64,000 nt of DNA from Geojedonia litorea (GTDB lineage: Bacteria > Bacteroidota > Bacteroidia > Flavobacteriales > Flavobacteriaceae): contig NZ_JBHSGP010000014.1 of NCBI RefSeq assembly GCF_042654525.1, positions 1,116,001 through 1,180,000 of the forward strand, written 5' to 3'. Numbering within the stretch: position 1 is the first letter of the stretch; each line of letters opens with the position of its first letter. The notes below the pieces were generated by a model. It searched no databases. It was given only the letters and a program-made list of their open reading frames with translations, and was not told where the DNA came from. This document shows, in pieces, positions 49,671-58,361 of the stretch. The position numbers were made by a program, and so were the translations under genes.

Positions 49671-51179
49671 TTAATCTTTTATCTCAATGGATTGTGCTGA
49701 AATAAATACTTTGGGCTTCACCGAATGAGGGCGTTTTGTTTCAATATTAAGATTGTCATTGTTGCTTATTAAGTTTATAGCTTCGTCAGCAGTAATCGAT
49801 TTTCCTTTAAAATAAAACAAGGCATCCTTTTTAGACATGGCCTTCACGTGCTCCAATGCCGATATTGGTGGTGGTGGCGGTGGTGGTGTTGTGTTATTGA
49901 AGTGATCAACTGTACGTTGCATTTTTTCTTTGTCTGCGGAGCTTGCATCATCAGGAATAGGTGGTGGTGGTGGCGTTTTTTCACCTTTAAAAACTTTTCC
50001 TGACTCCGTGGCTTTTGGAGCAGGCGGTGGCGGCGGTGGTATTTTAATACTAGGAAATGGCTCGGCAGTTGCTTTTTGTTCTTTGCTCATAATGCCATAT
50101 AAATATTCTATTCTTTCGACATCTTTTTTCTTAATCTGCATACGGTCTTTAGGCATATTGTTATAATGCCTTGCTAGTGTATTGTATTCTTCAACTTCTT
50201 TTGGACTTGCTTTTAGGTCTTGGGAGAGCATATTTAATTCTAATGAAGTGTTTAAGTCTTCTATAACAGTAGCTATAGAAACAGAGGGCTCCATATTAGG
50301 AGATTTCGAAAGATCATTCTTTGTAATTTCTTTGTGATTACTAAAGCTGACTAAAGTAATGGCTAATAATGGTAATAGTAGGACTCCTTTGGAATACATA
50401 CGTTGTTTTGTGGTTTTTGTTTTCATGACTGTGAATCGTTTTTTGATTGATGAATAATTAATGGCATGTGCCATATGAGGTGTTTGGACGTTTGATGAGA
50501 ACGTTAATAATAATTGTTGATAACTAGATGGGCTTGCGCCTTTTTTAAGTACGGCCTGGTCGGCTAAAAATTCATGATTGAGTTTAATCTGTTTTTTTAA
50601 CAGGTACACTAAAGGATTAAACCAAAATAGCACGCATGCTATTTCAATAAATAAAATATCTAGGCTATGCTTTTGATTGGCATGAGCTTGCTCATGAATT
50701 AACACTTCGTTTGGAATTTGCTTCGTGTCGTGAAGGTGTTTGTTTAAAAAGATATAATTGAAAAAGGTATGTGGGGTTTTTAAGTGTTCTAATAATACAT
50801 TAATAAATGGATGTGATTTGTATTTCGGATTTTGCTGTATGGTTTTAGCAATTGTAAACAGGTTGTATATAAATTTTATACTAAAAAGGACTGCTCCCAT
50901 ACTATAGATTGTCCAAAGTAAAATAGGCCAATTAATGATGGTTTGAGCGTTGCTATTTTCATTCAAAGAAGAAATAGTATTGTTGTAATTAAGATTTGCA
51001 GAAGTTGAAGCGGGTACCTCATAATAAATTGTTATTGACGGAATACTTAGTGCCAATACAAGTGCAGCCAATAAATAAAAGCGCTTAAAACGGTGTATGC
51101 TTTCGTTTTCTAAAAACAAAGTATAAAATAGCATAAAAATGGCTAGACAGGCACTGGATTTAAGGAGATAAATAACCAT
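49671..51179 (-). CDS. M56 (BlaR1-type) membrane metallopeptidase with poly-proline tail
   Basis: A 502-residue protein with N-terminal membrane helices, the zinc motif IHEQAHANQKHSLD (His162-Glu163, His166), and the third ligand region NHEFLADQAVL. It is the usual partner of the BlaI repressor next to it: on a signal it cleaves the repressor. The C-terminal ~200 residues, outside the membrane, carry three proline runs (IKIPPPPPPAP, TPPPPPIPDD, TTPPPPPPPIS) and no penicillin-binding sensor domain, so it is not a beta-lactam sensor. The short end IEIKD and the segment KGKSITADEAINLI may be a docking domain. What it senses is unknown. Confidence 0.88.
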   Translation of the reverse strand: MVIYLLKSSACLAIFMLFYTLFLENESIHRFKRFYLLAALVLALSIPSITIYYEVPASTSANLNYNNTISSLNENSNAQTIINWPILLWTIYSMGAVLFSIKFIYNLFTIAKTIQQNPKYKSHPFINVLLEHLKTPHTFFNYIFLNKHLHDTKQIPNEVLIHEQAHANQKHSLDILFIEIACVLFWFNPLVYLLKKQIKLNHEFLADQAVLKKGASPSSYQQLLLTFSSNVQTPHMAHAINYSSIKKRFTVMKTKTTKQRMYSKGVLLLPLLAITLVSFSNHKEITKNDLSKSPNMEPSVSIATVIEDLNTSLELNMLSQDLKASPKEVEEYNTLARHYNNMPKDRMQIKKKDVERIEYLYGIMSKEQKATAEPFPSIKIPPPPPPAPKATESGKVFKGEKTPPPPPIPDDASSADKEKMQRTVDHFNNTTPPPPPPPISALEHVKAMSKKDALFYFKGKSITADEAINLISNNDNLNIETKRPHSVKPKVFISAQSIEIKD

Positions 51180-51181
51180 AA

Positions 51182-51547
51182 CTATTTATTTTTAATTTCA
51201 TTATCAATAATGGCTTTTAAAGCTTCTAATTCCTCCTTTGTCAAATCTGTTTCTTTTGTAAAGAAAGAAGCAAATTGTGATGCACTGTCATTAAAAAAGT
51301 TTTTAATCAGACCGTTGACATGTTTAGAAAAGTAATCTTTCTTTTTTACTAAAGGAAAATATTCTCGAGCATTGCCATAAAGGTTATAGGCTATAAAACC
51401 TTTATCTGTCATCCGTTTCAATAAGGTTGCAAGAGTGGTGGTGGCCGGTTTTGGTTCGGGATAAGCGTCTAACAAATCTTTCATGAAGGCCTTTTCAAGC
51501 TTCCAGAGATGGTTCATAACCTCTTCTTCGGTTTTTGTAAGCTGCAT
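51182..51547 (-). CDS. BlaI/MecI/CopY-family repressor
   Basis: A 121-residue winged-helix repressor: LTKTEEEVMNHLWKLEKAF, then TTLATLLKRMTDKGFIAY, then YFPLVKKKDYF, all in family order. The C-terminal helices form the dimer. It is immediately upstream of the M56 protease gene (2-bp gap), and three TCTACA-type sites lie just before its start, so it represses its own operon until cleaved. Confidence 0.93.
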   Translation of the reverse strand: MQLTKTEEEVMNHLWKLEKAFMKDLLDAYPEPKPATTTLATLLKRMTDKGFIAYNLYGNAREYFPLVKKKDYFSKHVNGLIKNFFNDSASQFASFFTKETDLTKEELEALKAIIDNEIKNK

Positions 51548-51550
51548 TGT

Positions 51551-51612
51551 TCTACAATATTAGAGTTAACTCTACAAATGTAGAATAAATATTTTAATTC
51601 TACAACTGTAGA
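51551..51612. promoter_or_regulatory. BlaI operators
   Basis: Two perfect dyads, TCTACAAATGTAGA (51571-51584) and TCTACAACTGTAGA (51599-51612), match the BlaI/MecI consensus TACAnnTGTA. A half-conserved third copy, TCTACAATATTAGA, lies at 51551-51564, next to the start codon. Confidence 0.85.
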
Positions 51613-51636
51613 GCATAAAAATGTTTTATAAGGAAG

Positions 51637-52503
51637 TTAAATTCTTCTTTTTCTCGAACGAATACTCTCAATAACAACCGTACACAAAATGAGGCTTCCA
51701 CCTAAAAACGTATTGGCAGATGGAATTTCATTTAAGAAAATATAGGCAATAATAATTCCATAAATAGGTTGCATACTCCCTATGATACTCGCTGTGCTTA
51801 CTTCAAAGTATTTTAGGCTTTTAATAAACAACGAATGGCCTATAGCTGTGGTTAATAGAGCTAGTAGAAGAATATATGGATACTGTGTTTCTATATTTGA
51901 AGTCTCCATGAAAAACATAACTGGAACTAAAACAATACTCAATATAAATACTTGATAAAACATCAAGGTCGTACCGTTATAATTAGCGACATGCAGTTTT
52001 AAAATGAGTGTTCTAATGGAATAAAATATAGCCGAAAGTAATCCTAATAAAATACCAATAAAGTGGTTGTTTTCTAAATCAAATTCGGGAGCTAAAATAT
52101 AAACGCCTAACAGTACCATCATTCCCAAAACGATATGAACAGGGTCGAATTTAATTTTTACAAAAAATGGCTCTAATAATGCCGTAATAATAGGAAAGGT
52201 GAAAAGGGATAGCATCCCTAATGCTACATTCGATAATTTTAATGCGTAAAAATAGGTGACCCAATGAGCTCCCAAAAATAAAGAGCTAATAATAAAGGTG
52301 ATGGTATCCTTTCTGGATTTGATTTTTAAACTAATGCGTTGGTATTTACAAAAGGCAAATAAAAATAAAACGGCCAAAGCTGAACGCCACCAAATAATAA
52401 CTGGAGTGGGCATGTCAATAAACTTACCTAAAGCCCCAGAGGTGCTAATGAAAAGTGTGGCTAAATTAAGCGCGAATAGTTGTTTTAGGTGTTCGTTTTT
52501 CAT
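51637..52503 (-). CDS. EamA-family (DMT) transporter
   Basis: A 288-residue protein with ten hydrophobic helices in two EamA repeats. The first ends near LLEPFFVKIKFDPVHIVLG and the second has FEVSTASIIGSMQPIYGIIIAYIFLNE, a typical second-repeat signature. Substrates of such transporters are usually metabolites or amino acids; none can be assigned. It shares its direction with the M20 peptidase gene upstream (47-bp gap) and could be cotranscribed with it. Confidence 0.88.
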   Translation of the reverse strand: MKNEHLKQLFALNLATLFISTSGALGKFIDMPTPVIIWWRSALAVLFLFAFCKYQRISLKIKSRKDTITFIISSLFLGAHWVTYFYALKLSNVALGMLSLFTFPIITALLEPFFVKIKFDPVHIVLGMMVLLGVYILAPEFDLENNHFIGILLGLLSAIFYSIRTLILKLHVANYNGTTLMFYQVFILSIVLVPVMFFMETSNIETQYPYILLLALLTTAIGHSLFIKSLKYFEVSTASIIGSMQPIYGIIIAYIFLNEIPSANTFLGGSLILCTVVIESIRSRKRRI

Positions 52504-52550
52504 GTATGTCCAGAATAAGGCGATTAGTTTGTTGTATTCAAACTAGGTAG

Positions 52551-53939
52551 TTAGCGGCTTAATTCTGTAAAATATTTATAAAATAATGGGATCGTCTCAA
52601 TGCCTTTTAAATAATTCCAAATTCCGAAATGTTCATTAGGCGAATGTATAGCATCACTATTTAATCCAAAGCCCATTAAAATAGTCTTGCTTTTTAATTC
52701 TTCTTCAAAAAGCGAAACTATTGGTATACTGCCTCCGCTGCGTTGCGGAATAGGAGTTGTTCCAAAGGAATCCTCATAAGCTTTAGAAGCCGCTTGATAT
52801 CCGATACTATCGATTGGAGTGACGTAACCCTGCCCACCATGATGAGGCTTGACCTTAACTTTAACGCCTTTAGGTGCTATACTTTCAAAATGAACTTTAA
52901 ATAATTGAGTGATCTCTTCCCAATCCTGATGTGGCACTAAACGCATAGATATTTTAGCAAAAGCTTTACTAGCAATTACGGTTTTGGCACCTTCGCCGGT
53001 ATAACCACCCCAAATGCCATTAACATCTAAGGTAGGTCGTATAGAGTTTCTCTCGTTAGTAGAATAACCTTTTTCTCCGTGAACATCATTAATAGCTATT
53101 GAGGCTTTATAATTTTCCAATGAAAATGGAGCCTTTGCCATTTGCTTACGTTCTTCATCCGAAAGTTGTTCAACTTTGTCATAAAAGCCAGGGATGGTAA
53201 TGTGGTTGTTCTTATCGTGAAGCGAGGCAATCATTTTGGCCAATATATTTATAGGATTAGCAACAGCGCCGCCGTAAAGTCCTGAATGCAAATCTCTATT
53301 AGGTCCAGTCACTTCTACTTCAACATAACTTAAACCGCGAAGTCCGGTGGTAATAGAGGGTGTGTCTTTTGAAATCATTCCAGTATCAGAAATGAGTATA
53401 ACATCATTCTTTAACTTTTCTTGATTTGCCTTAACAAATTTGGAAAGGTTAACACTGCCCACTTCTTCTTCCCCTTCAATCATAAACTTCACATTGCAAG
53501 GCAATTGGTTAGTTGAGGTCATGAATTCTAAAGCTTTAACATGCATATACATTTGACCTTTATCGTCACAGGCCCCTCGTGCAAATATTGCTCCCTCTGG
53601 ATGAATTTCAGTAGATTTTATAACAGGCTCAAATGGTGGTGATGTCCACAAATCTAAAGGGTCTGGTGGCTGTACATCATAATGGCCATAAACTAAAACT
53701 GTAGGTAAACTAGCATCTATCAATTTTTCGCCATAAACAATGGGATGCCCATCGGTTTTACAAATTTCAACCATATCACAGCCTGCTTTTTCTAATCTCA
53801 TTTTTACCTGATCAGCAGTTTTTATAACATCATTTTTAAATGCCGAATCAGCGCTAATCGAAGGAATTTTTAATAACTCAACGAGTTCATTTAAAAAACG
53901 CTCCTTATGAGTTTGAATGTAAGACTGTATGTTTTGCAT
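52551..53939 (-). CDS. M20-family dipeptidase
   Basis: A 462-residue cytosolic zinc peptidase. Metal ligands are seen in VYGHYDVQPPDPLDLW, GACDDKGQ, the catalytic EGEEEVGS, ISDTGM and DAIHSPNEHF. The lid domain (~200-320) is present. I start at MQNIQSYIQTHKERF because the longer frame adds 27 residues not found in the family and reaches into the tRNA promoter region. It resembles the M20 peptidases of Bacteroidota that act on dipeptides (PepV/carnosinase-like). Confidence 0.92.
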   Translation of the reverse strand: MQNIQSYIQTHKERFLNELVELLKIPSISADSAFKNDVIKTADQVKMRLEKAGCDMVEICKTDGHPIVYGEKLIDASLPTVLVYGHYDVQPPDPLDLWTSPPFEPVIKSTEIHPEGAIFARGACDDKGQMYMHVKALEFMTSTNQLPCNVKFMIEGEEEVGSVNLSKFVKANQEKLKNDVILISDTGMISKDTPSITTGLRGLSYVEVEVTGPNRDLHSGLYGGAVANPINILAKMIASLHDKNNHITIPGFYDKVEQLSDEERKQMAKAPFSLENYKASIAINDVHGEKGYSTNERNSIRPTLDVNGIWGGYTGEGAKTVIASKAFAKISMRLVPHQDWEEITQLFKVHFESIAPKGVKVKVKPHHGGQGYVTPIDSIGYQAASKAYEDSFGTTPIPQRSGGSIPIVSLFEEELKSKTILMGFGLNSDAIHSPNEHFGIWNYLKGIETIPLFYKYFTELSR

Positions 53940-54003
53940 AATTTTATTTTGAATTTCAGCCAAAAGTACAAAATTGGATACAACTTTTTTATTTAGTGAT
54001 GCG

Positions 54004-54033
54004 TTTGTATATTGAAACAAATTTTTATATTTG
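54004..54033 (+). promoter_or_regulatory. Promoter of tRNA-Leu
   Basis: TTTG (54004-54007) and TATATTTG (54026-54033) with an 18-base spacer, ten bases before the tRNA. Confidence 0.6.
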
Positions 54034-54043
54034 CAGTCCTTTT

Positions 54044-54125
54044 GCAGGCGTGGTGGAATTGGTAGACACGCTAGACTTAGGATCTAGTGCCGCGAGGTGT
54101 GGGAGTTCGAGTCTCCCCGCCTGTA
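54044..54125 (+). tRNA. tRNA-Leu(UAG)
   Basis: An 82-nt class II tRNA. The acceptor stem GCAGGCG (54044-54050) pairs with CGCCTGT (54118-54124, one G-U). The anticodon stem CTAGA/TCTAG closes the loop CTTAGGA, giving anticodon TAG at 54078-54080. The long variable arm and the T-loop GTTCGAGTC are as expected for leucine. CCA is not encoded. A terminator hairpin follows. Confidence 0.95.
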
Positions 54126-54132
54126 CATAACG

Positions 54133-54164
54133 AAAAGCCTTTCATTTCTGAAAGGCTTTTTCTA
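54133..54164 (+). terminator. Terminator after tRNA-Leu
   Basis: A 12-bp stem AAAAGCCTTTCA (54133-54144) with TGAAAGGCTTTT (54149-54160), followed by a T run. Confidence 0.85.
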
Positions 54165-54226
54165 TTTAAACATTACTTCTTTTAAATAGTCATTAAAACT
54201 CGAAGTTTTTGTAAATTTTTTAAAAA

Positions 54227-54261
54227 ACCTACCAGTACCTACCAGTTTTTATATATATTTG
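54227..54261 (+). promoter_or_regulatory. Tandem operator and promoter of the galactose operon
   Basis: ACCTACCAGT is repeated exactly twice back to back (54227-54236 and 54237-54246), one helical turn apart, in the -33 position. A TATATTTG box follows (54254-54261). This is the obvious site for the GntR-type regulator encoded next. The box ends only four bases before the start codon. Confidence 0.65.
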
Positions 54262-54265
54262 TCGT

Positions 54266-55264
54266 ATGAGTTTGATATCAGTTAAAAAGGAGTTGGGTAT
54301 TCCTAAGTATAAACAAATCGTCTCGTCTATTGAAGATGCCTTAGTTTCGGGTGAGTTGAAAAAGGGCGACCTGTTACCAAGCTTGAATGCTATAAAGTCT
54401 AAATTTTCTTTATCTAGAGACACTGTTATCATGGCTTTTAATGAGTTGAAAGCTCGAGGAATTGTAGAATCTGTTGTAGGTAAAGGCTATTATATTAAAA
54501 GCGACGATGTTAAAATTCATCAAAACATATTTTTACTTTTTGATGAATTAAATGCCTTTAAAGAAGATTTATTTAATTCATTCTTAAATAGTTTGGACGA
54601 CCAATTTCAGGTTGATATTTATTTCCATCACTTTAATTACGATATGTTTTCCAAACTTATCAATGATAATGCGGGTGCATATAATTACTATGTAATTATG
54701 CCGGCCAATCTAAAAAACACTGCTCAAATCATTGAAAAGTTGCCAAGGGATAAAGTGTATATTCTAGATCAAACCAATGATGAACTAAATCAATATCCTG
54801 CTATTTATCAAAATTTTGAAGATGACATTTACAGCAGCCTCAAAAAGGCAACAGTTCTTCTTAATAAATACCAAAAAGTAGTATTGTTATTTCCAGAAAA
54901 AAAACAACCAATAGGTATGTTGAATGGCTTTCAAAAATTTAGAAAAAATACTGATTTTCAACATGAAATAATCAGCTCTTTAGAAAATAGAACTTTAAAT
55001 AGGGGTGAAATGTATTTGGTGCTCGATGATCAAAATTTGATTACACTGATTAAGATGATTAAGGATAAAAACTTTCAACTAGGAAAAGATATAGGCATCA
55101 TTTCCTATAATGAGACCTTGTTAAAAGAGATTGTTGAAGGTGGCATCACTACTATTTCAACCGATTTTAAACAAATGGGGAAACGATTGGCTGAAATGAT
55201 TCGTAATAGAGAATATCTTCAAATTGAAAACCCAAACAGTTTAATTATTAGAAACTCATTGTAA
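54266..55264 (+). CDS. GntR-family regulator with LacI-like sensor domain, galactose operon
   Basis: A 332-residue regulator. The N-terminal GntR winged helix spans ~10-75 (YKQIVSSIEDALVSGELKKG, SLSRDTVIMAFNELKARGIV, GKGYYIKS). The rest resembles a periplasmic-binding-protein/LacI sensor (INDNAGAYNYYVIMP, KDIGIISYNETLLKEI, GGITTISTDFKQMGKRLAEM). It heads the galactose operon: galM begins directly after its stop. It presumably senses galactose or a phosphate of it. It lacks a leader if the TATATTTG box is the true promoter. Confidence 0.9.
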   Translation: MSLISVKKELGIPKYKQIVSSIEDALVSGELKKGDLLPSLNAIKSKFSLSRDTVIMAFNELKARGIVESVVGKGYYIKSDDVKIHQNIFLLFDELNAFKEDLFNSFLNSLDDQFQVDIYFHHFNYDMFSKLINDNAGAYNYYVIMPANLKNTAQIIEKLPRDKVYILDQTNDELNQYPAIYQNFEDDIYSSLKKATVLLNKYQKVVLLFPEKKQPIGMLNGFQKFRKNTDFQHEIISSLENRTLNRGEMYLVLDDQNLITLIKMIKDKNFQLGKDIGIISYNETLLKEIVEGGITTISTDFKQMGKRLAEMIRNREYLQIENPNSLIIRNSL

Positions 55265-56161
55265 ATGTTTACTATCAATAAAAAGAGGAATAAAGATCAA
55301 AACACACAATTTATTGAGTTGTTTAATTCCAGCAATTCCTGTTTTGCCAAAATTGATCTACAATTGGGAGGCAGCTTGCAAGAATTGAGACTGGATAAAA
55401 AATCTCTTATTTCGAGCAATCATGTGCTGCCCTATCCAGAGTCGTATGCTTCAGCTGTTTTATTTCCTTTTGTTAACAGAATAGAACAAGGACGTTACAG
55501 TTTTGACAGTAACAATTATGAGTTGGATATCAATGAAAAAGTCTTAAATAATGCCTTACATGGTTTGGTTTATAATAAAACTTTTGAATTAGTCAGCAAG
55601 GATAGTACATCAACTTCGGCATCGGTTAGTATTTCTTATATTGAAATAAACAGAAACAAGGGTTTCCCCTTTACCTTCGAGATATCTTTAACTTATAGAC
55701 TAACCAATTCAACACTTGAGCTTCAAGTAGATATTCTAAATACAGATGAAAATGTATTTCCATTCAGTTTAGGTTGGCATCCTTACTTTAATACAAGTAA
55801 TATATTCAATAGCTACTTGTCTTTTTTAAGCCATAAAAAACTAGTTGTTAATGAAAATATGATTCCGATTTCTGAAGAGAACATTGCTATTCAACACCCA
55901 ATCCAAATAAAAGATAAATGTTTTGATGACTGCTTTGTTTTGAATTCTAATAAAGTAAAATTGGAAACGCCAGATTATACAATGGAATTAAGCAGTACTT
56001 CTGAAGAGAATTACCTTCAGCTTTATACGCCAAATAACAGAAAATCAATTGCCATTGAGCCCCAAACAGCACCTGCCAATAGCTTTAATTCTAAAATAGG
56101 ATTACTGCAATTGCAGCCAAATGAAACCTTTAGCCTTAACTGGAAAATTAAGATAGATTAG
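55265..56161 (+). CDS. galM: Aldose 1-epimerase (galactose mutarotase family)
   Basis: A 298-residue beta-sandwich enzyme. Conserved pieces: LFPFVNRIEQGRYSF, the catalytic-region NNALHGLVYNK with His, and FSLGWHPYFNT with the second His; a Glu near the end (AIEPQTAPANSFN) is the usual base. It interconverts the anomers of galactose so that galactokinase gets the alpha form. It starts at the base after the regulator stop and lies five bases before galK. The sequence is somewhat divergent, of the YeaD/GalM-like type. Confidence 0.85.
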   Translation: MFTINKKRNKDQNTQFIELFNSSNSCFAKIDLQLGGSLQELRLDKKSLISSNHVLPYPESYASAVLFPFVNRIEQGRYSFDSNNYELDINEKVLNNALHGLVYNKTFELVSKDSTSTSASVSISYIEINRNKGFPFTFEISLTYRLTNSTLELQVDILNTDENVFPFSLGWHPYFNTSNIFNSYLSFLSHKKLVVNENMIPISEENIAIQHPIQIKDKCFDDCFVLNSNKVKLETPDYTMELSSTSEENYLQLYTPNNRKSIAIEPQTAPANSFNSKIGLLQLQPNETFSLNWKIKID

Positions 56162-56166
56162 TTATA

Positions 56167-57312
56167 ATGAACTTTGAACTCATTCAAAATATAAAAGCTG
56201 CTTTTCAATTAAATTTTAATGAACAGCCTATTGTAGTATTTGCTCCTGGCCGGATCAACATTATTGGAGAACATACCGATTATAATGAGGGCTTTGTATT
56301 GCCAGCTGCCATTGATAAAGGCATTGTCGCAGCCATAAGTAAAAGTGATACTCAAACCTGTACCATTTTAGCTTTAGATCTTAATGAATCTTACCAGTTT
56401 CATATAGATAAAGTTAGTGCTATCCCAAATGGCAATTGGCGAAATTATATTATAGGGGTAGTAGGCGAAATTAAAAAAAGAGGACTAGAGATAGCTCCTT
56501 TTAATCTCGTTTTTGGAGGTGATATACCAAATGGTGCAGGGCTGTCGTCTTCTGCCGCTCTTGAGAACAGTGTTGTTTTTGGCTTTAATGAATTATTTGA
56601 TTTAGGATTGACGAAAACCGAAATGACCTTGATTTCTCAGCAAGCCGAGCATAATTATGTTGGGGTACGTTGTGGTATTATGGACCAATATACCAGCATG
56701 TTTGGTGTAGAAAATCATGCCTTGCTTTTAGACTGTAGAACCCAAGAGGCAACTCCAGTGCATATCGATTTTAAATCGTATGAACTGCTTTTAATCAACA
56801 CCAATGTAAGTCATAGCCTTGTAGATGCTGCATATAATGAACGAAGACAAGTTTGTGAAAAAGTAGCGTCGTTATTACAGGTCCAAGCATTACGTGATGC
56901 TACTGAAGCCGACCTACACAAAATAAAAGAGAATTTAAGTGAAGCCGACTATCAAAAGGCCTTATATATAATTCAAGAGAATAATCGTGTTCAAAAAGCC
57001 GCACAATTGATACGAGAAAATAATCTGGAAGAATTAGGAGAATTACTATTTGCAGCGCATAGTGGTGCACAGCATCAATTTAAAATTAGTTGTGACGAAC
57101 TTGATTTTTTAGTGAATAAAGCAAAAGAAAATCCACAAATTATTGGAGCCAGAATGATGGGTGGTGGATTTGGGGGCTGTACCATCAATTTAATTAAAAA
57201 GGACGCTTTAGAACAATTTACTCGAGATATTTCAAGAGCTTATTTAGAAGCCTTTAACCATCATTGTTCATTTTATTTTGTAAAGCTATCACAAGGAACG
57301 CATTTAATTTAG
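56167..57312 (+). CDS. galK: Galactokinase
   Basis: A 381-residue GHMP kinase with all three family motifs: PGRINIIGEHTDYNEGFVLP (the galactokinase signature), GGDIPNGAGLSSSAALE (ATP loop), and ARMMGGGFGGCTINLI. It phosphorylates alpha-D-galactose to galactose 1-phosphate in the Leloir pathway. It is flanked by galM and galT with gaps of five and six bases, so it is in a tight operon. Confidence 0.97.
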   Translation: MNFELIQNIKAAFQLNFNEQPIVVFAPGRINIIGEHTDYNEGFVLPAAIDKGIVAAISKSDTQTCTILALDLNESYQFHIDKVSAIPNGNWRNYIIGVVGEIKKRGLEIAPFNLVFGGDIPNGAGLSSSAALENSVVFGFNELFDLGLTKTEMTLISQQAEHNYVGVRCGIMDQYTSMFGVENHALLLDCRTQEATPVHIDFKSYELLLINTNVSHSLVDAAYNERRQVCEKVASLLQVQALRDATEADLHKIKENLSEADYQKALYIIQENNRVQKAAQLIRENNLEELGELLFAAHSGAQHQFKISCDELDFLVNKAKENPQIIGARMMGGGFGGCTINLIKKDALEQFTRDISRAYLEAFNHHCSFYFVKLSQGTHLI

Positions 57313-57318
57313 ATTAAT

Positions 57319-58347
57319 ATGACTGCCAATATTCAAAATTATTCACATAAACGTTATAACAGCCTTACAGGAGAATGGGTGTTGGTGTCACCACATCGTG
57401 CCAAACGTCCGTGGCAAGGCCAAGAAGAAGAACAGGCTCAAGACGAGCGTCCAGCACACGATCCTAAATGTTATTTGTGCTCTGGAAATGTAAGGGCCAA
57501 TGGTGAAGTGAACCCAGATTATAAAGATGTCTTTGTTTTTGCAAATGATTTTTCTGCGCTTCAGGACGGATTTGAATCGTTTAGTATTGATAATGGATTA
57601 ATAAAGGCAGAAAGTGAACAAGGTCTTTGTAAAGTGATTTGTTTTAGTCCAGACCATTCTAAAAGTTTGGCACAGATGACATCAAAAGACATTCAAAAAG
57701 TTGTTCATGCTTGGCAGCGAGAATTTGTGTCATTGGGGAGATTGAATCATATTAATTATGTTCAAATTTTTGAGAACAAAGGGAGCATCATGGGTTGTAG
57801 TAATCCACATCCACATGGTCAAATTTGGAGTCAATCTTCACTTCCAAATGAAGTCGATAAAAAAGACAAACAGCAATTAGCCTATTTTAAAAAGCATCAA
57901 ACTACTTTATTAAAAGATTATATAGCCCAAGAGTTAAAACTCAATGAGCGTATTATTTTTGAGAATAGATCCTTTGTGGTCTTAACACCGTTTTGGGCGA
58001 TTTGGCCCTTCGAAGCAATGATAGTTCCTAAAACACCGCAAAAGGACATTTCAATTATTCCTAATGAAGATACCGTTTTATTTGCTGAAGCTATTTCTGT
58101 GTTGACCAAAGTGTATGACAAATTGTTTAACACCTCATTTCCGTATTCAAGTGGAATTCATCAAGCACCTACTAACGGACAAACAAATGAACATTGGCAT
58201 TGGCACATGAGTTTTTATCCGCCGTTATTACGAAGTGCTACAGTTAAGAAGTTCATGGTGGGCTATGAACTATTTGCGAGTCCGCAACGAGATATAACAC
58301 CAGAAAGTGCGGCAAAAACTTTAAGAAACTTGTCTAATTCAATTTAA
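57319..58347 (+). CDS. galT: Galactose-1-phosphate uridylyltransferase
   Basis: A 342-residue HIT-superfamily enzyme. The active site reads NPHPHGQIWSQS with the nucleophile His166 of the HPH motif; the zinc site includes CYLCSGN near residue 52; and the second half has HEHWHWHMSFYPPLLRS-like NEHWHWHMSFYPP. It exchanges UMP between UDP-glucose and galactose 1-phosphate. No galE is in the window; it is probably elsewhere. Confidence 0.97.
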   Translation: MTANIQNYSHKRYNSLTGEWVLVSPHRAKRPWQGQEEEQAQDERPAHDPKCYLCSGNVRANGEVNPDYKDVFVFANDFSALQDGFESFSIDNGLIKAESEQGLCKVICFSPDHSKSLAQMTSKDIQKVVHAWQREFVSLGRLNHINYVQIFENKGSIMGCSNPHPHGQIWSQSSLPNEVDKKDKQQLAYFKKHQTTLLKDYIAQELKLNERIIFENRSFVVLTPFWAIWPFEAMIVPKTPQKDISIIPNEDTVLFAEAISVLTKVYDKLFNTSFPYSSGIHQAPTNGQTNEHWHWHMSFYPPLLRSATVKKFMVGYELFASPQRDITPESAAKTLRNLSNSI

Positions 58348-58361
58348 AAACTAAAGGTAAA

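Noticed and set aside
49930..50166. Glycine-rich frame on the + strand opposite the M56 gene
   Set aside because: The glycine runs are just the complement of the proline codon runs of the M56 protein.
53940..54020. 27-residue N-terminal extension of the M20 dipeptidase
   Set aside because: The extra residues do not fit the family and run into the tRNA promoter; the Met at 53939 is preferred.
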